Assembly: GCF_027812955.1 (NCBI RefSeq)
Contig: NZ_JAPYZV010000004.1
Coordinates: forward strand, 310,001 to 374,000
Direction of reading: 5' to 3'
DNA: 64,000 bases
DNA from: Pedococcus sp. 5OH_020
Lineage (GTDB): Bacteria > Actinomycetota > Actinomycetes > Actinomycetales > Dermatophilaceae
Part shown: positions 45,277 through 54,039 of the stretch, piece after piece
Position numbering within the stretch: the stretch's first letter is position 1
Layout: every line of letters begins with the position of its first letter
Made by a program: the position numbers and the translations under genes
The notes under the pieces: generated by a model
What the model was told of the DNA's origin: nothing
Databases searched by the model: none
What the model saw: the letters and a program-made list of their open reading frames with translations, nothing else

Positions 45277-45933
45277 ATGACGGAGGAGCAGCTGGGCGAC
45301 CGGTTCGAGGAGCGGCCGGTGGTGGCCACCGAGGTTGCCATGCACGGCAAGGTCTGGGACGTGCTTCGCGAGCGCGTCGACCTGGGCGAGGCCGGCGAGG
45401 TCACCCGTGAGTTCGTGCGTCACCCTGGAGCCGTCGCGGTCGCCGCAGTGGACGCCGAAGGGCGCATCTGCCTCATCCAGCAGTACCGGCACCCCGTGCG
45501 GACCTTCGAGTGGGAGATCCCCGCGGGCCTGCTGGACGTCGACGGCGAGGCGCCGCACATCGCGGCGGCCCGCGAGCTGCACGAGGAGGCCGACCTCGTC
45601 GCGGACACCTGGCACGTCCTGGCCGACTACTTCAGCTCCCCTGGGGGGATCGACGAGGCCATGCGCGTCTATGTGGCGCGCGACCTGCGGCCGGTACCGG
45701 AGGGCGACCGGCACAGCCGCGACGGCGAGGAGCTCGGGATGCCGCTGCGGTGGGTTTCGCTCGAGGAGGCCCGGGACGGCGTCCTGGCGGGCCGGCTGCA
45801 CAACGCCACGCTCACGATCGCCGTGCTGGCCGCCCTCGCCGCTCGAGAGCTCGGGTGGGCGACCCTACGTCCGGTCGACGCGCCGTGGCCGGCGCACCGG
45901 GCCTATCGGCCGCAGGCCTCACCGCAGCCCTGA
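45277..45933 (+). CDS. Nudix hydrolase, ADP-ribose pyrophosphatase-like
   Basis: A 218-residue protein. The Nudix helix is EAPHIAAARELHEEADLVAD, with the R-E-L-x-E-E metal-binding core intact. The Gly normally after E-E-x is Asp. Upstream EWEIPAGLLDVDG and downstream FSSPGGIDEAMRVYVARDL are typical of ADP-ribose pyrophosphatases, as in M. tuberculosis Rv1700. ATG 45277 follows pyrG by 7 nt, so the two are probably co-transcribed. The codons for AYRPQA form one arm of a long inverted repeat. Confidence 0.85.
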   Translation: MTEEQLGDRFEERPVVATEVAMHGKVWDVLRERVDLGEAGEVTREFVRHPGAVAVAAVDAEGRICLIQQYRHPVRTFEWEIPAGLLDVDGEAPHIAAARELHEEADLVADTWHVLADYFSSPGGIDEAMRVYVARDLRPVPEGDRHSRDGEELGMPLRWVSLEEARDGVLAGRLHNATLTIAVLAALAARELGWATLRPVDAPWPAHRAYRPQASPQP

Positions 45934-45958
45934 CGGGAAAGGCCTGCGGCCGATAGGC
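45901..45958. repeat. 18-bp perfect inverted repeat over the Nudix stop codon
   Basis: GCCTATCGGCCGCAGGCC 45901-45918 and GGCCTGCGGCCGATAGGC 45941-45958 are perfectly complementary, with a 22-nt loop containing TGA 45931-45933. No U-tract follows. In RNA this is a very stable hairpin that could stop transcription, protect the mRNA end or act on translation termination. Confidence 0.8.
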
Positions 45959-46039
45959 GCCCGCGAGGCCTCGAAGAAGTGGGTCCCCGGAGACGTGACC
46001 GCACGGCGCCCTCGACTGCCGCTCGTGCGAATGCGGGCC

Positions 46040-46045
46040 TAGGCT
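46040..46045 (+). promoter_or_regulatory. Putative -10 box (TAGGCT) of the leaderless VOC gene
   Basis: TAGGCT ends 6 nt before ATG 46052. No Shine-Dalgarno is present, so the mRNA is probably leaderless. Confidence 0.5.
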
Positions 46046-46051
46046 CGGCCC

Positions 46052-46771
46052 ATGTATCTCGAGAACCTCGTCTTCGACGCCGTCGACCCGCAGCGGCTCG
46101 GACGGTACTGGGAGAAGGCGCTCGGCACCGAGACGCTCTCGGACTCCGAGGAGGCCTACGAGACGCGGCTCACCGTTCCCGGCGGGCCCGTCCTGGACCT
46201 GTGCTTCCAGCGGGTCCCGCAGCCGGCCGTCGACGGCTCCCGGCTCCACCTCGACCTGCGGGGCGACGACCAGCAGGACGAAGTGGTCGCGCGGCTGCTT
46301 GCGCTGGGTGCCAGCCCCGCCGACATCGGACAGAGAGACGTGCCGTGGGTCGTCCTCGCAGACCCTGAGGGCAACCCCTTCTGCGTGATGGAGGCCCGGG
46401 CCGCCTACTCGGACACCGGCCCCATCGCCGCGGTCCCGATGGACAGCGCCGACCCCCAGCGGGACGCCGCGTTCTGGGCCGCGCTCACCGGCTGGGCCCC
46501 GGTGGACGGTGTCGCCGACGCCACGCTTCGACACCCCTCGCTGCGCGGGATGCTGCTGGAGCTGTGCGCCGAGAAGTCGGCGAAGTCGGCAGCGAAGAAC
46601 AGGCTGCACCTCGACCTACGGCTCGAGAGCGAGGACGACCCCGACGCGGTCCTCCCACGGGTGCTGGACCTGGGGGCCCACGTGCTCGACCACGACTTCG
46701 GGGATCTACCGTGGACCATCCTGACCGACCCGTCGGGCAACGAGTTCTGCATCCTGCCGGCCCGCGCATGA
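46052..46771 (+). CDS. VOC (glyoxalase-like) protein with two domains
   Basis: A 239-residue protein made of two related halves, about 1-115 and 125-239. Each has the pattern DP-Q-R-x-x-x-(Y/F)W at its start (VDPQRLGRYWEKALG; ADPQRDAAFWAALTG), a RLHLDLR strand (RLHLDLRGDD; RLHLDLRLES) and an end of the form PW-x-x-L-x-DP-x-GN-x-FC. This is the Glyoxalase_6-type VOC fold; substrate unknown. The YchJ-like gene overlaps its end by 4 nt. Confidence 0.8.
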   Translation: MYLENLVFDAVDPQRLGRYWEKALGTETLSDSEEAYETRLTVPGGPVLDLCFQRVPQPAVDGSRLHLDLRGDDQQDEVVARLLALGASPADIGQRDVPWVVLADPEGNPFCVMEARAAYSDTGPIAAVPMDSADPQRDAAFWAALTGWAPVDGVADATLRHPSLRGMLLELCAEKSAKSAAKNRLHLDLRLESEDDPDAVLPRVLDLGAHVLDHDFGDLPWTILTDPSGNEFCILPARA

Positions 46772-47268
46772 GCGCCTTCGGTCGTGACGTGCCGCACGAC
46801 TGCCCGTGCGGCAGCGGCGCGCCTTACGCAGCGTGCTGCGGGCCGCTGCACCAGGGGGAGCGGGCGGCCGCCACGGCGGAGCAGCTGATGCGCTCGAGAT
46901 ACGCGGCATACGTCGTCGGGGACCAGCCCTACCTCGAGCGGACCTGGCACCCGCGCACCCGACCCTCGCCGCTTGCCCTCGACGACGTGGTCGGCTGGGC
47001 CGGCCTGAGCATCCTTGCGACGGCTGACGGGCGGGACTTCGACTCGACCGGTGAGGTGGAGTTCCGGGCGGCGTACCGCGGCGGCGCCCTGCACGAACGC
47101 AGCCGGTTCGTCCGGAGAGCGGGCGCCTGGGTCTACGTCGACGGCGACATTCTCGGGGACATCGTCGGGGACGTCGGTGGGGACATCGGTGGGGACGTCG
47201 GTGGGGACGTCGTCGGGCGAGGCGCGGAGGTCGAAACCGGTTCGTCCCGTCCGACGGCCAGTCCGTAG
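46768..47268 (+). CDS. YchJ/UPF0225-family protein with SEC-C motif
   Basis: A 166-residue protein. The N-terminal zinc-binding SEC-C-like motif is DCPCGSGAPYAACCGPLHQG. The body (AEQLMRSRYAAYVVGDQPYL, FRAAYRGGALHERSRFVRRA, WVYVDGDI) matches the YchJ domain with an NTF2-like fold. The C-terminus is unusual: a GD-V/I-GG repeat encoded by five 12-nt units, followed by a variable tail. Role unknown. Its TAG stop starts the aspS -10-like hexamer. Confidence 0.8.
   Translation: MSAFGRDVPHDCPCGSGAPYAACCGPLHQGERAAATAEQLMRSRYAAYVVGDQPYLERTWHPRTRPSPLALDDVVGWAGLSILATADGRDFDSTGEVEFRAAYRGGALHERSRFVRRAGAWVYVDGDILGDIVGDVGGDIGGDVGGDVVGRGAEVETGSSRPTASP
47155..47214 (+). repeat. Five 12-bp tandem units in the ychJ-like gene
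   Basis: Units GGGGACRTCGKY start at 47155, 47167, 47179, 47191 and 47203 and encode GD(I/V)(V/G) repeats. They keep the frame and could expand or shrink by slippage. Confidence 0.85.
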
Positions 47269-47271
47269 GAT
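47266..47271 (+). promoter_or_regulatory. Putative aspS -10 box (TAGGAT)
   Basis: TAGGAT begins at the TAG stop of the ychJ-like gene and would start transcription near 47278, giving a leader of about 30 nt with GAAGGA 47296-47301 as Shine-Dalgarno. Confidence 0.4.
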
Positions 47272-47307
47272 GGGTCGGCTCACCCAAACCTGATCGAAGG
47301 AACTCCT

Positions 47308-49191
47308 GTGCTCCGCACCCACGAGGCCGGCACCTTGCGTGCCGACCACTCCGGCCAGACAGTGACGCTCACCGGCTGGGTGGCACGCCGACGTGACCAC
47401 GGCGGGGTGGCCTTCCTCGACCTGCGTGACGCCTCGGGAGTCGTGCAGGTGGTCGTGCGCGACGAGGTGCTGGACCAGGGCGAGGCCCACGACCTGCGCA
47501 ACGAGTACTGCGTCCGCGTGGTGGGAGAGGTCCGCAGCCGGCCTGAGGGCAACGCCAACAAGGAGCTCCCGACGGGCGAGGTCGAGGTCGTCGCCGCCCG
47601 CCTGGAGGTGCTGAACCCCTCCGCGCCCCTGCCCTTCCAGATCGACGAACGTGTGACGGTCGGCGAGGAGGCCCGGCTGAAGCACAGGTACCTGGACCTG
47701 CGCCGGCCCGGCGCGTCCTCGGCCGGTGCCGCCATCCGGCTCCGCTCCCGGGTGAACGCGGCGGCTCGCGCCGTCCTCGGCGCTCGGGACTTCGTCGAGA
47801 TCGAGACGCCGACGCTGACGCGCTCGACACCGGAGGGCGCTCGCGACTTCCTCGTGCCGGCCCGGCTGGCTCCGGGCTCCTGGTATGCCCTCCCGCAGAG
47901 CCCTCAGCTGTTCAAGCAGCTCCTCATGGTGGCGGGGATGGAGCGCTACTACCAGATCGCGCGCTGCTACCGGGACGAGGACTTCCGGGCCGACCGCCAG
48001 CCCGAGTTCACCCAGCTGGACATCGAGATGTCCTTCGTCGAGCAGGCCGACGTCATCGAGCTGGGGGAGGCCATCGTCACGGAGCTCTGGAAGCTCATCG
48101 GCGTCGAGCTGTCCACACCGTTCGCTCAGCTCACCTATGCCGACGCGATGGCACGGTTCGGCTCCGACAAGCCGGACCTGCGCTTCGGCAACGAGCTGGT
48201 GGACTGCACGGGCTACTTCGCCGAGACGCCCTTCCGGGTGTTCCAGGCCGAGTACGTCGGGGCCGTGGTCATGCCCGGTGGCGCAGCGCAGCCGCGCAAG
48301 CAGCTCGACGCCTGGCAGGACTGGGCGAAGAGCCGGGGTGCCCGCGGGCTCGCCTACGTGTTGGTGCAGGAGGACGGCTCGCTCGGCGGACCGGTGGCCA
48401 AGAACCTGTCCGAGACGGAGAGGGCAGGACTGGCAGCGCACGTCGGCGCGAGCCCGGGCGACTGCGTGTTCTTCGCCGCAGGTGCCACGAAGCCGTCCCG
48501 CGCGCTGCTGGGCGCCGCCCGCCTGGAGGTCGGCCGCCGCTGCGACCTCATCGACGAGTCGGCGTGGTCCTTCCTCTGGGTGGTCGACGCGCCGCTGTTC
48601 GAGCCTGCGTCCGAGGCCGTCGCGGCCGGTGACGTCGCGGTCGGCGCCGGCGCCTGGACGGCCGTCCACCATGCGTTCACGTCACCGAAGGCAGAGTTCC
48701 TCGACACCTTCGACAGTGACCCCGGCTCGGCGCTGGCCTACGCGTACGACCTGGTGTGCAACGGCAACGAGATCGGGGGTGGGTCCATCCGAATCCACCG
48801 CCGCGACGTGCAGGAGCGCGTCTTCGCCGTGATGGGCCTGTCGCCCGAGGACGCGCAGGAGAAGTTCGGCTTCCTCCTCGAGGCGTTCCAGTACGGCGCT
48901 CCACCGCACGGCGGCATCGCGTTCGGCTGGGACCGCATCGTCTCGCTACTCGCGGGCACCGAGTCCATCCGCGACGTCATCGCCTTCCCCAAGTCGGGAG
49001 GGGGCTACGACCCGCTGACGGCCGCGCCGGCCCCCATCACGGCGGAGCAGCGCAAGGAGGCGGGCGTGGATGCCGTGCCTCAGTCGGCAACGTCGCAGTC
49101 GCCAGGCGCTGAGTCAGCGCAGGCGGTGGAGTCCCGGTCGGCAGGGTCTGGGTCAACGCAGAGCCAGCCGACGCAGCCCCAGCCCGCGTAG
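47308..49191 (+). CDS. aspS: Aspartate--tRNA ligase
   Basis: A 627-residue class IIb synthetase. Residues 1-110 form the OB-fold anticodon domain ([20 protein letters not shown]). The core has motif 1 region [20 protein letters not shown], motif 2 [23 protein letters not shown] and motif 3 [15 protein letters not shown]. The bacterial GAD insert lies about 290-420. About 40 extra C-terminal residues are Ser/Gln/Ala-rich ([14 protein letters not shown]) and look disordered. Many actinobacteria lacking AsnRS use a non-discriminating AspRS; this cannot be decided here. GTG 47308 has GAAGGA upstream. Confidence 0.95.
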   Translation: MLRTHEAGTLRADHSGQTVTLTGWVARRRDHGGVAFLDLRDASGVVQVVVRDEVLDQGEAHDLRNEYCVRVVGEVRSRPEGNANKELPTGEVEVVAARLEVLNPSAPLPFQIDERVTVGEEARLKHRYLDLRRPGASSAGAAIRLRSRVNAAARAVLGARDFVEIETPTLTRSTPEGARDFLVPARLAPGSWYALPQSPQLFKQLLMVAGMERYYQIARCYRDEDFRADRQPEFTQLDIEMSFVEQADVIELGEAIVTELWKLIGVELSTPFAQLTYADAMARFGSDKPDLRFGNELVDCTGYFAETPFRVFQAEYVGAVVMPGGAAQPRKQLDAWQDWAKSRGARGLAYVLVQEDGSLGGPVAKNLSETERAGLAAHVGASPGDCVFFAAGATKPSRALLGAARLEVGRRCDLIDESAWSFLWVVDAPLFEPASEAVAAGDVAVGAGAWTAVHHAFTSPKAEFLDTFDSDPGSALAYAYDLVCNGNEIGGGSIRIHRRDVQERVFAVMGLSPEDAQEKFGFLLEAFQYGAPPHGGIAFGWDRIVSLLAGTESIRDVIAFPKSGGGYDPLTAAPAPITAEQRKEAGVDAVPQSATSQSPGAESAQAVESRSAGSGSTQSQPTQPQPA

Positions 49192-49210
49192 CAGGTCCTC
49201 GCGGCGCGGC

Positions 49211-50044
49211 TCAGCTCGCGCGACCGCTGCCTACTCCTGTCGACGCCGGTCCTTCGGGCGGCATACGCCCGGCCAGGAGCTCGCCGTCGACGGTCGTGTG
49301 CGTGCGCTCGGACCAGAAGGCCACCAAGTCGCGCACCGGCAGGGCGTCGTGGAGCGGGTCCGGGTAGGACCAGGCGATGTCCTCGCCACCCTCGAGGCCT
49401 GCGCTGAGGTAGCTCGCCACGCCCTTGTAGGCGCAGACGGTGTGCGTCGCGGAAGGGGTGAGCAGGTCCATCCGAACGTCGTCCGGCGGCAGGTACCAGC
49501 GCACCGGCAAGGACGTCTCCACGAGGGCCCGCGCGCGGCGGGACTCCGCCAGGACGGTCTGACCGAGCCGCACGACGACGTGCCGGCTGCTGCGCAGGAC
49601 GTCGATGCGCTTGAACGGGTCGTGCGGGTGCCCCATCACCGGCTCGTCCTCCTCGGTCCACTCGAATCGCTCGAAGTCGAGGACCACTCGGCCGCCGAGC
49701 GTGGCGTCGTCCGGCCTGAACGCCACCTCGACCGCAGGCGCCGAGCCGGCGAGGGTGGCCAGGGGGGTGCCGGGGCACGTGTGGGTCGCGAAGTCCCTGG
49801 GCCCCATGGCCGGTGGCAGCCCCGCCGGCGCCTCCCGACGTGACAGCTCCACGAGGTCGAGCTTGAGGTGCTGCGGCGGCACGGCGTACTGCGGCACGAC
49901 CCGGCGAGGCTCCCAGACGAGCAGCGCGTCGGACGTGTCGAGCACCAGGTCACCCTCGGCGCGGGCCTGCAACCGCTTGGGCGTGCGGACATACCGCAGC
50001 TCGGCCAGACTGGAGAGCCACTGGGCATGGAGGTCGAGGGTCAC
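49211..50044 (-). CDS. DUF427 protein with two domains
   Basis: About 277 residues with two DUF427 units. The second is clearest: VLAESRRARALVETSLPVRW, YLPPDDVRMDLLTPS and YKGVASYL, ending in DIAWSYPDPL and VAFWSE. The first has LVLDTSDALLVWEPRRVVPQ and YAVPPQHLKLDL. The fold is a small beta barrel and family function is unknown. GTG 50044 with GGAGG upstream is chosen; an earlier in-frame ATG at 50149 would overlap the hydrolase gene. It is the last gene of a minus-strand block and converges with aspS. Confidence 0.75.
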   Translation of the reverse strand: MTLDLHAQWLSSLAELRYVRTPKRLQARAEGDLVLDTSDALLVWEPRRVVPQYAVPPQHLKLDLVELSRREAPAGLPPAMGPRDFATHTCPGTPLATLAGSAPAVEVAFRPDDATLGGRVVLDFERFEWTEEDEPVMGHPHDPFKRIDVLRSSRHVVVRLGQTVLAESRRARALVETSLPVRWYLPPDDVRMDLLTPSATHTVCAYKGVASYLSAGLEGGEDIAWSYPDPLHDALPVRDLVAFWSERTHTTVDGELLAGRMPPEGPASTGVGSGRAS

Positions 50045-50102
50045 CTCGCCAGCGTCCTCCGGTGCCGCACGCGGTGCAGCGGGCTGGAGGCGAAGAGCCC
50101 CG

Positions 50103-50927
50103 TCAGCGGGTGAGAAAGTCAAGCACCGCAGTGTTGAATTCCTCCGCATGACTGGCGCTCACCCCGTGCGGGCCGCCTTCCACGACGTGCAGCAGGCTGC
50201 CGGAGACCGCCTCGTGGGTGCGCCTGCCTGACAGCTCCAAGGGGACGATCCCGTCGCCATCACCATGGATCACCAGGGTCGGCACGGTGATCCTGGGAAG
50301 GTCACCGGTGAAGTCGGTGACCCACGAGTGGATGCACTCCGCGGCGGCGTGGAGGTCCGCCTGCGAAGCCTGCCGCAGCGCCTCCTGGCGCTGCGACTCG
50401 CTCACCTTCAGCTGCCCGTCAGCCGAGAAGAAGTTCGTGAGGAAGGCGTCGAGGAACCCTTCGCGGTCGGCCCTGAGCTGCTCCTGCATGGCAGCCACCG
50501 TGGCGAGGTCCATGGCGCCGTCCGGGTGGTCCTCGTCCTTGAGCAGACACGGGGGGATGGCCGCCGCGAAGACGATGCTGTGCAGCCGGTCCTGCCCGTA
50601 GCGGCCGACATACCGAGCCACTTCGCCGCCGCCCATGGAGAACCCGACCAGGGTCACGTCGCGCAGGTCCAGCCGCGTCATCAGAGCGTCGAGGTCCGCG
50701 GTGAGCGTGTCGTAGTCGTAGGCGGAGGCCTCGCCGGGCTTTTCGGACGCGCCGAACCCGCGGCGGTCGTACGTGACGACCCGGTACCCGACCTCCCGCA
50801 GGGCCGGCGTGACATCCGACCAGGAGGCGCTGCTCAGCGGCCACCCGTGGATGAGGACCACCGGTCGCCCGTCGCCGCCCGAGTCCTCGTAGTGGATCTC
50901 GACTTCTGCGGACGTCAAGGTGGCCAT
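50103..50927 (-). CDS. Alpha/beta hydrolase (non-heme chloroperoxidase-like)
   Basis: A 274-residue soluble enzyme with the HGWPLSSASW oxyanion region, nucleophile Ser in LVGFSMGGGEVARYVG, an Asp in VIHGDGDGIVPLE and catalytic His in EGGPHGVSASHAEEFN. This pattern matches cofactor-free haloperoxidase/esterase relatives. The natural substrate is unknown. ATG 50927 has AAAGGA upstream. A TAGGGT -10-like box lies on this strand at 50969-50964. Confidence 0.85.
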   Translation of the reverse strand: MATLTSAEVEIHYEDSGGDGRPVVLIHGWPLSSASWSDVTPALREVGYRVVTYDRRGFGASEKPGEASAYDYDTLTADLDALMTRLDLRDVTLVGFSMGGGEVARYVGRYGQDRLHSIVFAAAIPPCLLKDEDHPDGAMDLATVAAMQEQLRADREGFLDAFLTNFFSADGQLKVSESQRQEALRQASQADLHAAAECIHSWVTDFTGDLPRITVPTLVIHGDGDGIVPLELSGRRTHEAVSGSLLHVVEGGPHGVSASHAEEFNTAVLDFLTR

Positions 50928-50963
50928 GATCGGTCCTTTCGGGTGGTGGGCCGGGACTCCTCG

Positions 50964-50969
50964 ACCCTA
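50964..50969 (-). promoter_or_regulatory. Putative -10 box for the hydrolase gene
   Basis: Read on the minus strand this is TAGGGT, inside a CCTAGG palindrome, about 37 nt before the hydrolase ATG. No -35 box was recognised. Confidence 0.35.
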
Positions 50970-51057
50970 GGCCAGAACCGGAGAACGGACGAGGGCCAGG
51001 CTCGCGAGAAGAGGCAGGGTCGGTGCCCGGCGCAGGAGCGGCAGCGGACGTGCCCGC

Positions 51058-51804
51058 TCACCGCAGTCGGCGGCTCGACCACAGGTGGACATCGTCGTAG
51101 CCGAGTCCGGTGTAGAGCCTGCGGGCCACGGCGTTGTGGGAGTAGAGGCCCAGCGTGCACACTCCCCGCTCGCGGACGGCCTCCCGGGTGAGCCGTGCCG
51201 TCACGGCCAGCCCAAGGCCGGTCCCGCGGTGCTCAGGGTGCACCGTGATGCCGGACAGGACCGGCCAGCCGGCGAGGTTCGGCTCCCTGACCCCGCACGC
51301 GACCAGCGTGCCGGCCGAGTCCCGCACCCCGAGCCAGCGCTGGTCAGGGAACTGGAAGGGCCTGGCGTCCGTCCCCGGGTTCGCGACACCGAGCAGGCGC
51401 TCGATGTCTCGGATCTCCTTCTGCGACAAGGGCACCAGCCTCTCCTCGACCGGCACGGGAGACGGTGCGGAGGTCGAGCTCATCCACTCCCACTCGTTGC
51501 CGTCGGACAGGGCGAGGTGTCGGGCCACCGAGTCCAGGGCGTCGCGCTGGACCGTGACCGACGCCAGCTCGGCGGGCAGCAGCTGCTGTCGGAGCATCCC
51601 GCCGACCAGCTCGTCGACGTCGGCCGCGGCGCCCATGACCAGGAGTCCGATCCGGCGCGTATGCGTCCGGCGCGGCACCGCTATCGCGGTCCCGTGGGCG
51701 TACGCCGGTCCTTCCAGCGTGACGGGCAGGTCGTAACGCACGAAGCCGCTGTTCCCTGAGGTACGAACCAGCTCGGTGTGCGTGGTGAGGCGCTGCAGCG
51801 TCAT
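51058..51804 (-). CDS. GNAT-family N-acetyltransferase
   Basis: A 248-residue protein. The C-terminal half, about 140-248, is a GNAT domain with the acetyl-CoA motif ITVHPEHRGTGLGLAVTARL (R-G-x-G-x-G-like) and the final strand/helix VCTLGLYSHNAVARRLYTGL. The N-terminal half is not recognised and may be a degenerate second GNAT. ATG 51804 overlaps the MMPL gene stop (ATGA), so it is likely in one transcript with that transporter. Substrate unknown. Confidence 0.8.
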   Translation of the reverse strand: MTLQRLTTHTELVRTSGNSGFVRYDLPVTLEGPAYAHGTAIAVPRRTHTRRIGLLVMGAAADVDELVGGMLRQQLLPAELASVTVQRDALDSVARHLALSDGNEWEWMSSTSAPSPVPVEERLVPLSQKEIRDIERLLGVANPGTDARPFQFPDQRWLGVRDSAGTLVACGVREPNLAGWPVLSGITVHPEHRGTGLGLAVTARLTREAVRERGVCTLGLYSHNAVARRLYTGLGYDDVHLWSSRRLR

Positions 51805-54020
51805 TCGGTGATGCCGAACCGCGCGTGCCCTCGCCGTAGCCGTGCCGGCGCCCACCAGTTCCAGTCGCCCAGGAGCGTCATGGTGGCCGGGACCAGGAGC
51901 ATTCGTACGAGCGTGGCGTCGAGGGCGACGGCCGTGGCGAGGCCCACCCCGGTCTGCTTGATGACCAGCAGCCTGCCGGCGACGAAGCCGGAGAACACGA
52001 TCACGACCAGGAGGGCGGCCGAGGTGATGATGCGCCCGGAGCGTTGCAGGCCCAGGACGACGGCATCGTCGTTGGAGTAACCGCGCTCGTGGAGCTCGAC
52101 GATCCGTGACAGGAGGAAGACCTCGTAGTCCATCGACAGGCCGAAGCCGAAGGCGAGCACCAGCAACGGGATCGTCGACTCCAGCGCACCCACGGAGGCG
52201 AAGCCCAGCAGGTGCTGGAGATGGCCCGTCTGGAAGACCCAGACCATGACGCCCAGGCTTGCGCCGAGGGACACGACGTTGAGCAGGAGGGCTTTGACCG
52301 GGATGACGACGGAGCCGGTCATGAGGAACAGCAGGACCAGGGTGGCCAGCGCCACGAGGCCGAACGCGAGCGGCGCGCGCCGGACCATGGAGGCGACGAA
52401 GTCCTGCAGGCCGGAGGCGGCGCCAACGACGAAGGTCTCGAACGCCGGCCGGTCATCCTGAAGCCGACGGACCACCGCGCGGGAGGGATCCCCGAGCGGG
52501 CCTCCAGGCACGTCCAGCCCGACGAGGGCGAGACCTGGCCCGAGGGGGTCCACGCTCGCCACCCTGGCCCCGGTGGGAAGCCGTAGACCCGCGGCGTACC
52601 TGCGGACCTGTGGCAGCGGCGCGCGGGCCACCACTGAGACGTCCGGCCCGTCGAGCTGCGGATAGTCCCGCGCCAGTCCCTGCGAGAACCGTCGCTCGGG
52701 CGCACTGGTCGGAAGCAGCTCGGCGCCGGACGACGTCAGGCGCAGGTCGAACGCCGGCACTGCGAGCGCCAGCAGGGCGGCGAGCACCACTGCGATGATG
52801 GGAACAGGCCGGCCATGGACCCACCGGGCCAGCCGCGAGAAGACGCCCTGCTGGGGTGGGACCTCCGTTCCCCTGCGCAGCAGCCGACGCGCCCCGAGGG
52901 CGCACAGCGCCGGGATGAGCGTCAGGGCGACGACCATGGCGATGAGCACCACGGACAGGCCAGCCGCACCGACGGCCTTCATGAACTCCGCCTCGAAGAG
53001 CAGGAGGCCGCCGAGGGAGATCCCCACGGTCAGCCCGGAGAAGATCACCGTCCGTCCGGCGGAGTCCACCGTGCGGGCCGTGGCGGCACGGACCATCTCG
53101 GGCGTGATCCGCTCGGCGGGCAGGCCTCGGGCGCGGGCACGGAGCTCTTCACGGAACCTGCTGACGGTGAGCAGGCCGTAGTCGATGCACAGGCCGAGTC
53201 CCAGCACCGTCACGACATTGACCGCACTGGCGTCGAGGTCGATGAGGTACGAGAAGCCGAGGAGCGACGCCAGCGCCCCGGCGATGGAGGCGACGGCGCC
53301 CACGATGGGCATCCCCGCCGCGACGAACCCGCCGAACACGACCACCATGACCAGGAAGCTGACCGGGAGGGCGATCCCTTCGCCGGTACGCAGGTCCACC
53401 TCGATCTGGCCCGTGATCGCAGCGACCAGACTCTGCAGCCCGCCGGCGGAGACCTGCGCTTGGGGCAGGGCGTCCACGAGGGGCTGCATGGCGGCATCCA
53501 CCGCGGTCTCGACGCGGCGGTGCTCGAGCGCGTCCAGGTCAGCGGCGACGGTCACGACGGTGACGTAGCCGTCCGAGTCGGCGACGCCCCGCTTCAGCAG
53601 CGGCGCAGCTCGGGGGTCGTGCAGCCCGCGGGGGAACGCGAACGGCACGGCCACGGAGGCGACCCCCGGGATCTTCTCGATGCGGGCTGCGGCGGCGAGG
53701 GCCGCGGCACCCGTCCGCCGCTCCGACAGGTCGACCCGGTCGACGCGCACGGTGTAGGTGCTGAGCTGCGACCGGCCGGAGTGCACGATGAGGTCACGCC
53801 CACGCAGGTTCTCTCCCTGGACGGTCGGCTCCCCGCTGTGCAGCCGGTGGAACAGCGAGTCGCCGCCCAGGACACCAGTGGCCGTGGCGAAGCCTGCCGC
53901 GACCAGCAGCAGCCACGTCGCCACGACGGTGAGGGGACGGCGGGCGAGCGCGCCGCCGAGCCGGGACAGCGCCGAGCGGGACCGGTCGGGATGCTGGGCG
54001 TCGCGGGCGGCGTCGGGCAC
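51801..54020 (-). CDS. MMPL/RND-family transporter
   Basis: A 739-residue membrane protein with the MMPL layout: one N-terminal helix ([19 protein letters not shown]), a large extracytoplasmic loop, five helices, a second large loop and five or more helices, i.e. two homologous halves. Key family segments are [20 protein letters not shown] in the first half and [21 protein letters not shown] in the second, both with the Asp/Tyr pair used for proton coupling. GTG 54020 is chosen because any longer form would run into rarA. It may export lipids or drugs; the cargo is unknown. Divergent from rarA. Confidence 0.85.
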   Translation of the reverse strand: MPDAARDAQHPDRSRSALSRLGGALARRPLTVVATWLLLVAAGFATATGVLGGDSLFHRLHSGEPTVQGENLRGRDLIVHSGRSQLSTYTVRVDRVDLSERRTGAAALAAAARIEKIPGVASVAVPFAFPRGLHDPRAAPLLKRGVADSDGYVTVVTVAADLDALEHRRVETAVDAAMQPLVDALPQAQVSAGGLQSLVAAITGQIEVDLRTGEGIALPVSFLVMVVVFGGFVAAGMPIVGAVASIAGALASLLGFSYLIDLDASAVNVVTVLGLGLCIDYGLLTVSRFREELRARARGLPAERITPEMVRAATARTVDSAGRTVIFSGLTVGISLGGLLLFEAEFMKAVGAAGLSVVLIAMVVALTLIPALCALGARRLLRRGTEVPPQQGVFSRLARWVHGRPVPIIAVVLAALLALAVPAFDLRLTSSGAELLPTSAPERRFSQGLARDYPQLDGPDVSVVARAPLPQVRRYAAGLRLPTGARVASVDPLGPGLALVGLDVPGGPLGDPSRAVVRRLQDDRPAFETFVVGAASGLQDFVASMVRRAPLAFGLVALATLVLLFLMTGSVVIPVKALLLNVVSLGASLGVMVWVFQTGHLQHLLGFASVGALESTIPLLVLAFGFGLSMDYEVFLLSRIVELHERGYSNDDAVVLGLQRSGRIITSAALLVVIVFSGFVAGRLLVIKQTGVGLATAVALDATLVRMLLVPATMTLLGDWNWWAPARLRRGHARFGITE

Positions 54021-54026
54021 GGGAGA

Positions 54027-54032
54027 TAGCCT
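54027..54032 (+). promoter_or_regulatory. Putative -10 box (TAGCCT) of leaderless rarA
   Basis: TAGCCT ends 7 nt before GTG 54040. No Shine-Dalgarno is seen. The site lies in the 19-nt gap between the divergent rarA and MMPL starts. Confidence 0.45.
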
Positions 54033-54039
54033 GCCATCC

